Shown here: positions 34,203 through 43,771 of the stretch, in pieces
Numbering within the stretch: position 1 is the stretch's first letter
Layout of the letters: every line of letters begins with the position of its first letter
Origin: Oceanobacillus manasiensis
GTDB lineage: Bacteria; Bacillota; Bacilli; Bacillales; Amphibacillaceae
Length of the DNA: 64,000 nt
Assembly: GCF_000724085.1 (NCBI RefSeq)
Contig: NZ_CCDL010000004.1
Location: forward strand, 1 to 64,000
Reading direction: 5' to 3'
Program-made: the position numbers and the translations under genes
Notes under the pieces: generated by a model
What the model was told of the DNA's origin: nothing
Seen by the model: only the letters and a program-made list of their open reading frames with translations
Databases searched by the model: none

Positions 34203-34238
34203 AAAAGGCGCTGAACATTTTTTGTCCAGCGCCTTATT
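34203..34238 (-). terminator. Terminator after clpE
   Basis: On the minus strand AAGGCGCTG pairs with CAGCGCCTT around a loop with an A run and is followed by TTTTTTT. Confidence 0.85.
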
Positions 34239-34240
34239 AC

Positions 34241-36379
34241 TTATGCTTTCTCTACGATTATTTCTTCCTCTTTCACATTCACTTCGACACGCTCAATTGA
34301 ATCCTCTTCTAGAATTAAATCTGTTAATTGGTCTTCAATCTTGTCTTGAATAACTCTGCGTAGTGGACGTGCACCAAAGCGACGGTCATAACCAAGCTTA
34401 GCAAGATGACGTTTCGCATCATCAGAAATCGTGATATTAATATTATTTTCTTCCATGTTCTTTTGTAGATCATTTATCATAAGATCAACAATTTCTAATA
34501 GATGTTCTTCTTCCAGTTCATTGAATTGGATGATAGAGTCAAAGCGGTTAAGAAATTCTGGTTTAAAGTATGCACCAAGATTTTCTAAAATAGAAACTGC
34601 TTCGTGCTGTTTACTATTAAAGCCAACACTTACTTCTTTTACTCCTGTACCAGCATTACTTGTCATAATTATGACAGTTTCTTTAAAGCTGACTGTTCGG
34701 CCTTGTGAATCTGTCAAATGGCCGTCCTCCATAATCTGCAAGAACATGTTTTGCACATCAGGGTGAGCCTTTTCTATTTCATCAAGTAAAAGAATAGAGT
34801 ATGGGTTTCTCCGAACACGTTCTGTTAGCTGGCCTGCTTCTTCATGGCCAACATAACCTGGAGGAGATCCGATAATTTTGGAGACTGCGTGTTTCTCCAT
34901 GTATTCACTCATATCTAGGCGAATAAGCGATTCTTTAGAACCAAATAGTTCCTCAGCAAGTGATTTTGTTAATTCGGTTTTCCCTACACCAGTCGGTCCA
35001 ACGAATAAGAAGGAACCGATCGGGCGATGTTTGGATTTCAAACCAGCACGGCTACGGCGAATGGCTTTAGCCACTTTGCCAACAGCCTCATCTTGACCTA
35101 TAACTTTGGCACGAAGGTTTTCGCCGATATTTTTCATTTTCGTTTGCTCATCTGCAGCAAGTTTGGTTACAGGAATGCCTGTTTTTTCTTCCACAATTAG
35201 TTGAATATCAGAAAGGTCTACATCGATAACCTGTTCTTCATCTTTCGCTTTTTCTAATTGCTTTTGCAGTTGAATTTCTTGATAACGTAAATTAGCTGCT
35301 TTTTCATAATCTTCTCTCTCAGCCGCTTCTTCTTTTTCTTTAATAATTTCTTCTAATCGTTGATTAATGGAATTAGAGTCCTTTTCAGCATTAGCAAGGT
35401 TTAACCTTGATCCTACTTCATCCATTAAGTCAATTGCTTTGTCTGGAAGGAAACGATCCTGAATATATCTGTTTGATAATGATACGAAGGCACGAATCGC
35501 TTCATCTGAATAGCGTACCTCATGGTATGCTTCATAGCGATCCTTAATTCCGTGAAGAATTTGGACTGCTTCTTCAGCAGATGGCTCCTTAACAATAATC
35601 GGTTGTAAACGACGCTCCAATGCAGCATCTTTTTCAATTTGACGGTATTCTTTTAAAGTAGTTGCCCCAACCAACTGAAGTTCGCCTCTTGCAAGTGCTG
35701 GCTTAAGGATATTTCCTGCATCCATTTGGGAGCTTTCAGCTGTTCCTGCACCCACAATTTGGTGGATCTCATCGACAAATAAAATAACATCCTGGCGCTC
35801 TTGAAGCTCCTGAATAAGTTTTTTCATTCGCTCCTCAAACTGTCCGCGCATCCCTGTATTGGCTACAAGGGAAGCTACATCAAGCATATAAATTTCTTTA
35901 TTTATTAACTTGGCTGGAACATCGCCTTCACTTATTTTAAGTGCTAATCCTTCAGCAATAGCTGTTTTACCAACCCCGGGCTCCCCAATTAGTACAGGGT
36001 TGTTTTTATTTCTTCTATTTAAAGTTTCAATTACACGTTTTACTTCATTGTCTCGTCCAATAACAGGGTCAATTAAGCCTGCTCTCGCAGCATGGGTGAC
36101 GTTTTTCGCCAATTGGTCAATTAAGCCATTGCCACGCTTATTGTTTTTTTCTTTTGTTTTCGTACCTGCTTTATTACTTTTACCTTGAGAAAAATGCTGA
36201 GAAAATGCTTGCTCTGCATTTCCAAAAGGTGAGTTAGAGAAGAAATCATTAGAATTCATCATTTGTCCTTGGATTTCTTGAAAGCAATCGTTACAAAGGT
36301 GCAATTCTGACATCTCGTTATTCATTTTCATTGCAACATTTATATTTGCTTGGTTTTCACCACAATTTTGACAAAGCAT
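34241..36379 (-). CDS. clpE: ATP-dependent Clp protease ATP-binding subunit ClpE
   Basis: A 712-residue Hsp100 ATPase that unfolds proteins for ClpP. Order: N-terminal zinc finger (CQNCGEN and CNDCF, residues 3-33), linker, first AAA domain with Walker [10 protein letters not shown] and Walker [11 protein letters not shown], a UVR-type coiled coil (about 330-370), second AAA domain with Walker [10 protein letters not shown] and [10 protein letters not shown], and the C-terminal D2-small domain ([14 protein letters not shown]). The zinc finger separates it from ClpC. ATG 36379 follows AAGGAGG. Two CtsR boxes cover its promoter. Confidence 0.96.
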   Translation of the reverse strand: MLCQNCGENQANINVAMKMNNEMSELHLCNDCFQEIQGQMMNSNDFFSNSPFGNAEQAFSQHFSQGKSNKAGTKTKEKNNKRGNGLIDQLAKNVTHAARAGLIDPVIGRDNEVKRVIETLNRRNKNNPVLIGEPGVGKTAIAEGLALKISEGDVPAKLINKEIYMLDVASLVANTGMRGQFEERMKKLIQELQERQDVILFVDEIHQIVGAGTAESSQMDAGNILKPALARGELQLVGATTLKEYRQIEKDAALERRLQPIIVKEPSAEEAVQILHGIKDRYEAYHEVRYSDEAIRAFVSLSNRYIQDRFLPDKAIDLMDEVGSRLNLANAEKDSNSINQRLEEIIKEKEEAAEREDYEKAANLRYQEIQLQKQLEKAKDEEQVIDVDLSDIQLIVEEKTGIPVTKLAADEQTKMKNIGENLRAKVIGQDEAVGKVAKAIRRSRAGLKSKHRPIGSFLFVGPTGVGKTELTKSLAEELFGSKESLIRLDMSEYMEKHAVSKIIGSPPGYVGHEEAGQLTERVRRNPYSILLLDEIEKAHPDVQNMFLQIMEDGHLTDSQGRTVSFKETVIIMTSNAGTGVKEVSVGFNSKQHEAVSILENLGAYFKPEFLNRFDSIIQFNELEEEHLLEIVDLMINDLQKNMEENNINITISDDAKRHLAKLGYDRRFGARPLRRVIQDKIEDQLTDLILEEDSIERVEVNVKEEEIIVEKA

Positions 36380-36427
36380 TTTCCATTCCTCCTTGATCAT
36401 TTGAATCAAATGTTAATCAAATTTGAC

Positions 36428-36444
36428 TTTGACTATATTTGACC
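36428..36444 (-). promoter_or_regulatory. CtsR operator 2 of clpE
   Basis: On the minus strand GGTCAAA-TAT-AGTCAAA, a perfect pair of the CtsR heptads, just downstream of the -10 and over the expected start site. Confidence 0.87.
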
Positions 36445-36454
36445 TTTGATTCAT

Positions 36455-36483
36455 ATTATACTCTGACCTTTTTTGACTTTCAA
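36455..36483 (-). promoter_or_regulatory. clpE promoter
   Basis: On the minus strand TTGAAA (36478-36483), 17 bases, TATAAT (36455-36460): a strong SigA promoter. Confidence 0.85.
36462..36478 (-). promoter_or_regulatory. CtsR operator 1 of clpE
   Basis: On the minus strand AGTCAAA-AAA-GGTCAGA, one mismatch to the heptad consensus, filling the spacer between -35 and -10. With operator 2 it gives the multi-box control expected for clpE. Confidence 0.8.
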
Positions 36484-36519
36484 GTGTTTTGTTTTAACTT
36501 TTTTGGAGAAGTTAGTGTT

Positions 36520-36604
36520 GGATGATTCGGGGCACTCGTTTAGTTGATCGAAACGGCCATAGGGGAGATTGTGTCGCTCACTTGGTTGATTCACACCCCA
36601 GAGA
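36520..36604. repeat. 21-bp tandem repeat array
   Basis: Units begin at 36520 (22 bases), 36542, 36563 and 36584 (21 bases each). Common parts are AGTTGATCG, GGAGATTGTG and GGTTGATTCAC. It lies between the clpE promoter and the terminator of the acyl-CoA ligase gene; the rest of this 323-base gap is control sequence. Confidence 0.65.
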
Positions 36605-36621
36605 TCAAACTTATAGCCACA

Positions 36622-36647
36622 CAAAAAGGCGGACCCAAGTCCGCCCT
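36622..36647 (-). terminator. Terminator after the acyl-CoA ligase gene
   Basis: On the minus strand GGCGGAC pairs with GTCCGCC around TTGG and is followed by TTTTTG. Confidence 0.85.
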
Positions 36648-36702
36648 TTCACTATAATTCTTTTTTATCCTGGTTTAACCGTACACTGATTGAAGCTTCA
36701 CT

Positions 36703-38277
36703 TTACACTTTTTCTTTTTCCTTGTTACGTAGCTCAATCCTTCTAATCTTTCCTGATGTTGTTTTTGGTAGTTCTTTAATGAACTCTATTTCCCTAGGAT
36801 ACTTATATGGCGCAGTCGAGCTCTTTACATGATTCTGAAGCTCCTTAATTAAAGCTTCATCAGGACTAATTCCCTCTCTCAAGACAACAAAAGCTTTAAC
36901 AATACTTCCTCGATCTTCATGCGGGCTAGCGACTACGGCACATTCCTGGACAGATGGATGTTTCACTAAGGCGTCCTCTACTTCGAATGGCCCGATGGTA
37001 TATCCAGAGCTGATAATAATATCATCACTACGACCTTCAAACCAAAAGTATCCATCTTCATCTTTGGAAGCTTGATCACCTGTTACATAGTAATCCCCGC
37101 GTTGTGTCATTTTGGTACGCTCGCTATCCTTATAATATTCACGGAATAAAGCAGGGCAGTCTAGTTTCACGGCTATATCTCCTACCTTATTCACACCGAC
37201 CGGATTTCCCGACTCGTCTATAATCTCTACCTCATTACCGGGCGTAGGTTTACCCATCGATCCAGGTTTTACTTCCATGCCTTTCATAACACCAAGTAAT
37301 AGTGTATTTTCAGTTTGGCCATACCCGTCTCTTACCGTGATATCGAAGTGTTTTTTAAATGTATTGATAACCTCCACATTCAGTGGCTCACCAGCAGAAA
37401 CTGCACTATGTAGAGCTGGCAACTGGTATGTATCAAGGTTATCTAGCTTTGCCATCATACGGTACTCTGTTGGTGTACAGCATAGTACGTTAATCTCATT
37501 ATCCTCTAGGAGTTGCAAATATTTTTTCGCGTCAAATTTTCCGTGATAAATGAACCCTGTTGCTCCTGAACCGAGGACAGATAGAAATGGACTCCAGGTC
37601 CATTTTTGCCACCCCGGGCCTGCAGTAGCCCAAACCTTATCTCCTTCTCCGATGCAAAGCCAGTTTTCTGAAGCAGTTTTTAAATGAGCGAACCCCCAGC
37701 CATGTGTGTGAACAACTCCTTTTGGATTTCCTGTTGTCCCGGAAGTGTATGGTAAGAATGCAATGTCCTCACGAGAAGTAGCTGAAATAGAAAGCTGATT
37801 AGATGCTTCTTCCTTCAATCCATCTAAGTACATCCACCCTTCAGCTGGCTCTCCTACTACAAAACGTTTCAAAGATGATAATTGTTCTATCCCTTCATAT
37901 TGACCGACAAAAGGATGATAGCTAACAATACCGCTTACCTCGGCATGGGTAACTCTATATTGTAGGTCATTAACCTTTAACATTTCAGAGCAAGGAATGA
38001 TAATAATGCCTGTTTTTAATGCAGCAAGATATACTTCATAAGCGTCCACGACCCTAGGAATCATTACAAGTAGCTTGTCACCTTTTTTAAGTCCTTGGTT
38101 CAAAAAAGCATTCCCAATTCTATTGGCATTCTCTACTAACTTATTATATGTGACCTCTTTTCGGTCTCCATTTTCATTTTCCCAAATTAAAGCAGTTCGG
38201 TCTGTTTCTTCTGCAAAACGTTCAACTTCCATCACAATGTTATATATTTCTGGAGCGATTAAGTCCTCTTTTTGCAT
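36703..38277 (-). CDS. mbcS: Acyl-CoA ligase, MbcS-like
   Basis: A 524-residue AMP-forming acyl-CoA synthetase. It activates a carboxylic acid through an acyl-adenylate. Motifs: P loop YTSGTTGNPKGVVHTH (about 176-191), DGYGQTENTLLLG, the hinge region YYVTGDQASKDEDGYFWF and GRSDDIIISSGYTIGPFEVE, and the C-terminal catalytic Lys in PKTTSGKIRR. It resembles MbcS/YtcI, which act on branched short acyl groups such as 2-methylbutyrate; the exact substrate is inferred. TAAGGAGAG lies before ATG 38277. Single-gene transcript. Confidence 0.88.
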   Translation of the reverse strand: MQKEDLIAPEIYNIVMEVERFAEETDRTALIWENENGDRKEVTYNKLVENANRIGNAFLNQGLKKGDKLLVMIPRVVDAYEVYLAALKTGIIIIPCSEMLKVNDLQYRVTHAEVSGIVSYHPFVGQYEGIEQLSSLKRFVVGEPAEGWMYLDGLKEEASNQLSISATSREDIAFLPYTSGTTGNPKGVVHTHGWGFAHLKTASENWLCIGEGDKVWATAGPGWQKWTWSPFLSVLGSGATGFIYHGKFDAKKYLQLLEDNEINVLCCTPTEYRMMAKLDNLDTYQLPALHSAVSAGEPLNVEVINTFKKHFDITVRDGYGQTENTLLLGVMKGMEVKPGSMGKPTPGNEVEIIDESGNPVGVNKVGDIAVKLDCPALFREYYKDSERTKMTQRGDYYVTGDQASKDEDGYFWFEGRSDDIIISSGYTIGPFEVEDALVKHPSVQECAVVASPHEDRGSIVKAFVVLREGISPDEALIKELQNHVKSSTAPYKYPREIEFIKELPKTTSGKIRRIELRNKEKEKV

Positions 38278-38443
38278 GGAATTCTCTCCTTACTTAATTT
38301 TTCCCTATCATATCAAAATTTTATAAAAATTTAAACGATTTTTCAACAACTCTCAGTTTGCTTCTAGAATTTTATTTCAATTTAATTTTGGGTATATTAT
38401 ACTGTTCTTAATTGTTAATAATCATGAAAAATGGGGTTAGCAT

Positions 38444-41422
38444 ATGACATCTTTTGATAAGAAAGATTCTTTGGGGAATTTGTTCTCCATTCCACCCAAC
38501 CCAGAATCTTACAACAAAGCAAATGCCAACGTAAAACAGGAATTACTTAATTATTACGCTTCCCTTGCAATGCACCATCCTGACTTAATCATTGCTTTCT
38601 CACCTCAAGGGGAGATTTTATCACAAAACAAAGAAAACATCGGAAAGTTTCTAGGCATTACTTGTGTAGATAAAGTAAATCTCAAGGACTTGATACCAGA
38701 TTCATATAAAAAAAACCTCTATCACGCCTTTAACCAAGCTCTTCTTGGACATTCAGAAAGGCACGAAATAGTAATAGAAGGTAAGTCTAAAAAAGAAAAG
38801 ATACATGCATGTCTAACCTTCGTTCCCATTTCGGGTTCTGATAAAATAGATGGCGTATATATCATTATTGAGGATACGAGCGAAATCAAGGAACTTGCGG
38901 AAGAATTGAAAAAACACAAAACCCATCTCATTGCTGCGCAGAAAGTAGCGTCTGTAGGGAGCTGGGAATATATAATACCTGAGCAAGAGCTTTTCTGCTC
39001 CCCATCTTTTTATGAGATATTTGGATTGGGTAACAATGAAAAGATTACAATGAAGAAATTACTGCAGCATTATATTCATCCTGATGACCGAGAGAAAACC
39101 CGCTCTATGTTTCACAAGGCTTTAAACGAGGGGAAATCTTACAAAGTAGAATGTAGAATACACCAACAAAAAATTGAGGACAAGCTTCGCTATTTAAAGG
39201 TACAAGCAGAGTTGATGTGGAAAGATAATGTCCCCTGGAAACTTACTGGTGTAGTGATGGACTATACGGAAGAAAAAAACCTAGAGATTGAACTTCGACA
39301 CACATTAAATAGCATGGTTCACATGTTTAATAATCTCGATGCGGGAATATGGATGAAAGAATTTGATACAAAAAAGATCACACTGGCTTCTGAACAACTC
39401 GTTGATTTACTTCATATTCCATTAAAAAAGATCTATGACGATCCAACTATTTGGGAACAGCTTGTTCATCCTGATTTTCAGGAAAAAGCGTTTGAAAAAC
39501 AAAAGCAGCTTTTGGAAGGTAAACCCATTAAACATAAATATAAGATCGTATGTGGAGATAACTCTATAAAATGGATTCACGACCAAACACTCCCATGGAT
39601 AAATGATGAAGGAAAAATCACACACTTATTTGGTGTTATGTTGGATATTACAGAAGAGAAAAAGATGCAAGACCATCTGCGTTATATTTCTACACATGAT
39701 GAGATAACTGGCTTACCAAATCAACAGAGCCTCCATGAGACGGTGGACAAGCTTATAAAAGATGAAAATCCTTTCGCTATACTCCATCTGGATCTGGACA
39801 GATTTAACGTAATTAACCACTCACTTGGTTATCAAGTCGGCGATATGGTAATACAGCAGCTTGCAGAACGTCTACAAAAGTTCATCCCATCAACTGGATA
39901 TCTTGCTAGGTTAAATAACAGTGATTTTGTTATGATCCTTCAACACTATAATGGAAAAGAAGAAGTATTCGACCTTGCTCAGCAAACCATACAATCAATT
40001 GGAAAAGCCTTAATGATAAAAGATTATGAGTTACATGTAACAACAAGTGTCGGAATTAGTTTTTACCCAGAAGACGGGACGAGTAAGCTAAGGCTCTTGG
40101 AAAATGCCTATTCCGCTCTATACCATGCTAAACAACAAGGTAGCAACAACTTCCAATTCTATTCTTTTTCTAGGGACATTTCTTCTTACAAAAAATTCCT
40201 GTTGGAAAAAGACATGCGAAGAGCTATAGTAAATGAAGAATTTGAATTGTATTACCAGCCAAAAGTGGAAGCCACTACTGGGCAATTAAAAGGTGCGGAA
40301 GCGTTAATACGATGGAATCATCCCAACTGGGGAATGGTTTCACCAAATGAATTTATTCCATTAGCTGAAGAAAATCATCTCATTCATCATATTAGTGACT
40401 GGGTTATTAGAAAAACATGTGACCAGCTCTGGCACTGGAGAAATGCAGGATACCCGGTTATGCCAATTTCAATTAACCTTTCACCTTTACGATTACTAAA
40501 ACGTGGACTGGTCGAATTAATAAAAGGCCAGCTTACTTTATACAAGCTCCCTGCTTCCATGCTGGAAATAGAGATAACAGAAAGCTCCTTGCTTAAAAAT
40601 GACATTAGTGTACTAAAGACATTAGAGGAACTCCGTAATCTAGGGATAAAAATTGCAATTGATGATTTTGGAACAGGTTACGCTTCATTAAATTACTTGC
40701 ATGAATTTGAGGCAGATATTATTAAAATTGATCAGATCTTCATCCAAAACATTACCTCTGCGAACAAAAAAGATGCTGCTATCGTTTCGGCTGTAATGCA
40801 TCTAGCTAAGGAAATTGGCATGTGTATCGTGGCAGAGGGTGTAGAGGAAAAAGAACAGTATGACTTTCTAAAAGAAAGAAACTGTGACTTGATACAAGGC
40901 TATTATTTTTCAAAACCTGTCCCATTATCAGAGTTTGAAAGTATGTTACAAAATGGTTATCTTCTTCCAAAGGAAAGCCAAAAACCAAGCATGCCATTAA
41001 ATGACAGAAGGGGATACCCACGTTACCAGTTCAACCACTGGCTAAAAGGGAAATTGATCATCTCCAAATATAACAAACAAAAAATTGAATTAGGGTCTGC
41101 AAGGATGCTAATAAAAGATATCGGATTAAGAGGAATACAAATTGTTACATCTGTTAGCTTACCTGTTCCTTCTGATATAGCTTTTGAGTTTTCATTTACT
41201 ATATTGGAAGAAACCTATTCTTTAATTGGCTCTCCAGTTTGGCAACAAGAGACGAAAAAATCCTATTTTATCTATGGAATTCAGTTTCATGCAGGAGAAG
41301 AAAAGAAACTACACGCGCTTATAGAAAAGCTAACAATGTTAAAATCTAATAAAGAAGCGTTACCTGAAACGGATTTTTTCACAGGAGACCCTAGTACTTA
41401 CTTAGGGAACAGTCAGGTGTAA
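38444..41422 (+). CDS. PAS-PAS-PAS-GGDEF-EAL-PilZ c-di-GMP phosphodiesterase
   Basis: A 992-residue cytosolic signalling protein. Three PAS domains (about 30-155, 165-280, 295-405; the last two end in PAC-type DYTEEKNLE and DITEEKKMQ), a GGDEF domain (about 412-580) whose signature is NNSDF (about 491-495) and so probably has no cyclase activity, an EAL domain (about 590-840) with EALIRW, INLSP, EITES, IDDFGTGYASL, DIIKIDQIF and AEGVEE all intact, and a C-terminal PilZ-like domain (RRGYPR, then DIGLRG). It most likely hydrolyses c-di-GMP with feedback through PilZ. No membrane helices. Confidence 0.92.
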   Translation: MTSFDKKDSLGNLFSIPPNPESYNKANANVKQELLNYYASLAMHHPDLIIAFSPQGEILSQNKENIGKFLGITCVDKVNLKDLIPDSYKKNLYHAFNQALLGHSERHEIVIEGKSKKEKIHACLTFVPISGSDKIDGVYIIIEDTSEIKELAEELKKHKTHLIAAQKVASVGSWEYIIPEQELFCSPSFYEIFGLGNNEKITMKKLLQHYIHPDDREKTRSMFHKALNEGKSYKVECRIHQQKIEDKLRYLKVQAELMWKDNVPWKLTGVVMDYTEEKNLEIELRHTLNSMVHMFNNLDAGIWMKEFDTKKITLASEQLVDLLHIPLKKIYDDPTIWEQLVHPDFQEKAFEKQKQLLEGKPIKHKYKIVCGDNSIKWIHDQTLPWINDEGKITHLFGVMLDITEEKKMQDHLRYISTHDEITGLPNQQSLHETVDKLIKDENPFAILHLDLDRFNVINHSLGYQVGDMVIQQLAERLQKFIPSTGYLARLNNSDFVMILQHYNGKEEVFDLAQQTIQSIGKALMIKDYELHVTTSVGISFYPEDGTSKLRLLENAYSALYHAKQQGSNNFQFYSFSRDISSYKKFLLEKDMRRAIVNEEFELYYQPKVEATTGQLKGAEALIRWNHPNWGMVSPNEFIPLAEENHLIHHISDWVIRKTCDQLWHWRNAGYPVMPISINLSPLRLLKRGLVELIKGQLTLYKLPASMLEIEITESSLLKNDISVLKTLEELRNLGIKIAIDDFGTGYASLNYLHEFEADIIKIDQIFIQNITSANKKDAAIVSAVMHLAKEIGMCIVAEGVEEKEQYDFLKERNCDLIQGYYFSKPVPLSEFESMLQNGYLLPKESQKPSMPLNDRRGYPRYQFNHWLKGKLIISKYNKQKIELGSARMLIKDIGLRGIQIVTSVSLPVPSDIAFEFSFTILEETYSLIGSPVWQQETKKSYFIYGIQFHAGEEKKLHALIEKLTMLKSNKEALPETDFFTGDPSTYLGNSQV

Positions 41423-41558
41423 GCATTATGGAAACACAGTAATTGAAGAGAGGCTAAAAAATGAGGTACCTTGCGACTATCAACCATAATAGAATGGGGA
41501 AGAAAAATAAAATAGGCATACTGTCTGTTAACCTAATAAAAATGGAGATTATAAGTCC

Positions 41559-42857
41559 ATGAATCAATATCCTTCTATTTCATTTGACCGCGTCCTCATG
41601 GAGGGCATTCAAGACATGGTTTTTGTGATGAACGTTTTGCCTGGACCTGTTTTTCAATATGAATTCTTAAATAACACAGCCAGAAATCACACAGGAATTG
41701 GGGAAGCAGCTATCGGCAAATCCCTCGATGAGACCCTTTCTGTAGAGATGGCATCATCCCTAAACAAGGAGTATCGAAGAGCAATGGACATAGGCACATC
41801 CATTACGTATGAAGATTCCTTTCTCTCTCCAAATGGGGAACGTTTTTATTCAGAAACACGTATAACTCCCCTTCATAATGAAGCTGGTATTTGTACTCAC
41901 TTGGCTGCCATTGTGAAGGATGTTACGATTCAAAAAAAAGCACAAGAAGAGGTCCAAACATCAAGCAACCTGCTTTTCCAGAACCAACAGAGGTACCAAT
42001 CATTATTTGAATACAATCTTGATGCAGTACTTTCCATTGATCTAAAGGGGCGGATCCTTTCTAAAAATCTTGCTGTAGAGAAGATAACTGGGTACACAGA
42101 CAAGGATTTAATTGGAGAGAATTTTTATAAATACGTCATTCCGAGAGACATACCTAATGCCATTAAAGGGTTTGAGCATGCCGTAAAGCGAGGAGCAAAG
42201 GAATCACAATTAACAATCTATGATAAGTCACATAACCAAATGGAGATCATTACGAAATTCACTCCCATTATTATGGATGGAGAAACAACAGGTATCTTTG
42301 CCATTTTCAAGGATGTTACCTTACAAAAACAATACGAAGAAAAGCTTAAATACATTGCCCTACATGACCCACTCACTGACCTACCTAACCGGAGACTTTT
42401 TGATGCACGTTTAGATTACGCAATAGAAGGTTTAGTAGACAGACAAAGGCAATTTGCTATTTTAATGCTGGATATTGACCATTTTAAAGGCATTAACGAC
42501 ACGATGGGACACGATGCTGGTGATACGGTTATTAAAGACTTTGCAAACAAGCTTTCTAGCTGTGTACGAAATTCTGATGTTGTTGCACGGTTCGGTGGAG
42601 ATGAGTTCATCATTTTACTAGAATTATCGTCTGGTATTGAAAGGACTGCAATCAGCCTCGCAACTTTAATTCATCATAAAGTACAGGAACCAACTCATGT
42701 GAATGGGAGACAAATTAAGACTACAACAAGCATCGGGATTGCAATTGCATCTAAGAAGGACATTACAGCGAAGGGAATTTTAAAACAAGCTGACATCGCC
42801 TTGTATAAGGCGAAAGAAAATGGAAGGAATACCTATTATATTGCAGAAAAAGACTGA
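41559..42857 (+). CDS. PAS-PAS-GGDEF diguanylate cyclase
   Basis: A 432-residue cytosolic enzyme that should make c-di-GMP from GTP. Two PAS domains (about 10-130 and 145-262), then a GGDEF domain with the intact active motif FGGDEF (about 344-349) and, five residues ahead of it, RNSD as the inhibitory RxxD site. It follows the EAL protein in the same direction 136 bases downstream, giving a synthesis and breakdown pair. The RBS is weak (GGAGATT). Confidence 0.92.
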   Translation: MNQYPSISFDRVLMEGIQDMVFVMNVLPGPVFQYEFLNNTARNHTGIGEAAIGKSLDETLSVEMASSLNKEYRRAMDIGTSITYEDSFLSPNGERFYSETRITPLHNEAGICTHLAAIVKDVTIQKKAQEEVQTSSNLLFQNQQRYQSLFEYNLDAVLSIDLKGRILSKNLAVEKITGYTDKDLIGENFYKYVIPRDIPNAIKGFEHAVKRGAKESQLTIYDKSHNQMEIITKFTPIIMDGETTGIFAIFKDVTLQKQYEEKLKYIALHDPLTDLPNRRLFDARLDYAIEGLVDRQRQFAILMLDIDHFKGINDTMGHDAGDTVIKDFANKLSSCVRNSDVVARFGGDEFIILLELSSGIERTAISLATLIHHKVQEPTHVNGRQIKTTTSIGIAIASKKDITAKGILKQADIALYKAKENGRNTYYIAEKD

Positions 42858-42879
42858 AGGTTTGCCCTCCAGTCTTTTG
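42846..42879. terminator. Terminator after the diguanylate cyclase gene
   Basis: AAAAGACTG pairs with CAGTCTTTT; the left arm begins in the last codons. It can also serve pdaA from the other side. Confidence 0.75.
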
Positions 42880-42900
42880 TAATACATTAGCACTATTGTT

Positions 42901-43695
42901 TTACTCAAATCCGTATATTGCTCCAGGAAGCTTATCTTTCAAAACAAGTTCATCCAAACTTCTAAATGCATAGCCTTCTTTGTGTAGCTCTGTAATCAGC
43001 TGCTCTAGAGCTTCTGCATTATCAGAGGAGACAGTGTGAAGCAGTACAATGGCACCAGGATGAATTTGGTTCATAATTTGATTAAACGCATATTCCCAGC
43101 CTTTTTGTTTACTTGTTTCCCAGTCAATAAAAGCTAGTGACCAAAACACATGAATGTAACCAAGATCATAAGACCATTTTAATGTTTGTTCATTAAATAT
43201 TCCTCTAGGCGGTCGTAAATATTTTAGTTTATCCTGATCGGATACTTCGGCAACTGCCTGCTCTAATTCTTCGAGTTCTTTCTTAATTGTACCTTTGCTT
43301 ATAACTGAAAAATCAGGGTGGTGGTAAGAATGATTCCCAATAATATGGCCCTCATCAACCATACGCTTAACTAGTTCAGGTTCACTTTTCACATAATGTC
43401 CTGTAACAAAAAATGTAGCAGGAACCTTCTTTTTCTTTAAGACATCCAGTATGTCATCTGTATAACCTTCTTCGTAACCATTATCAAAGGTTAGGTAGAT
43501 ATTTTTTTGTCCGGTTTTATCTGCATAATAGGCTCCGTATTGCTCGAGCATGCTCTCATACTTTCCTATATACGGAAGCTTATGGTCACTATTTTTCTTA
43601 TATCCCCAACCATAACCTTCAGCATGGATAGTGGAAACTTGTGTAAGAGGAAAAGCAAGAAATGCAACCATGAGTAACATTATTAGTTTCTTCAT
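42901..43695 (-). CDS. pdaA: PdaA-like delta-lactam-biosynthetic de-N-acetylase
   Basis: A 264-residue secreted polysaccharide deacetylase. The signal peptide is residues 1-25 (cleavage near IHAEG). The NodB domain has the PdaA-type first motif YLTFDNGYEEGYT (Asn where other families have Asp), HSYHH metal ligands, RPPRG, and a late LLHTVS motif. PdaA deacetylates muramic acid in spore cortex so that muramic-delta-lactam can form and germination proceed. GGTGGG precedes ATG 43695. Confidence 0.94.
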   Translation of the reverse strand: MKKLIMLLMVAFLAFPLTQVSTIHAEGYGWGYKKNSDHKLPYIGKYESMLEQYGAYYADKTGQKNIYLTFDNGYEEGYTDDILDVLKKKKVPATFFVTGHYVKSEPELVKRMVDEGHIIGNHSYHHPDFSVISKGTIKKELEELEQAVAEVSDQDKLKYLRPPRGIFNEQTLKWSYDLGYIHVFWSLAFIDWETSKQKGWEYAFNQIMNQIHPGAIVLLHTVSSDNAEALEQLITELHKEGYAFRSLDELVLKDKLPGAIYGFE

Positions 43696-43771
43696 AACAA
43701 CCCACCTGTTTTTATCTTACTTTTTCCTCATTCAAGTTATTTATACGTCATGTTTTTTGCAAAAACGTCTC

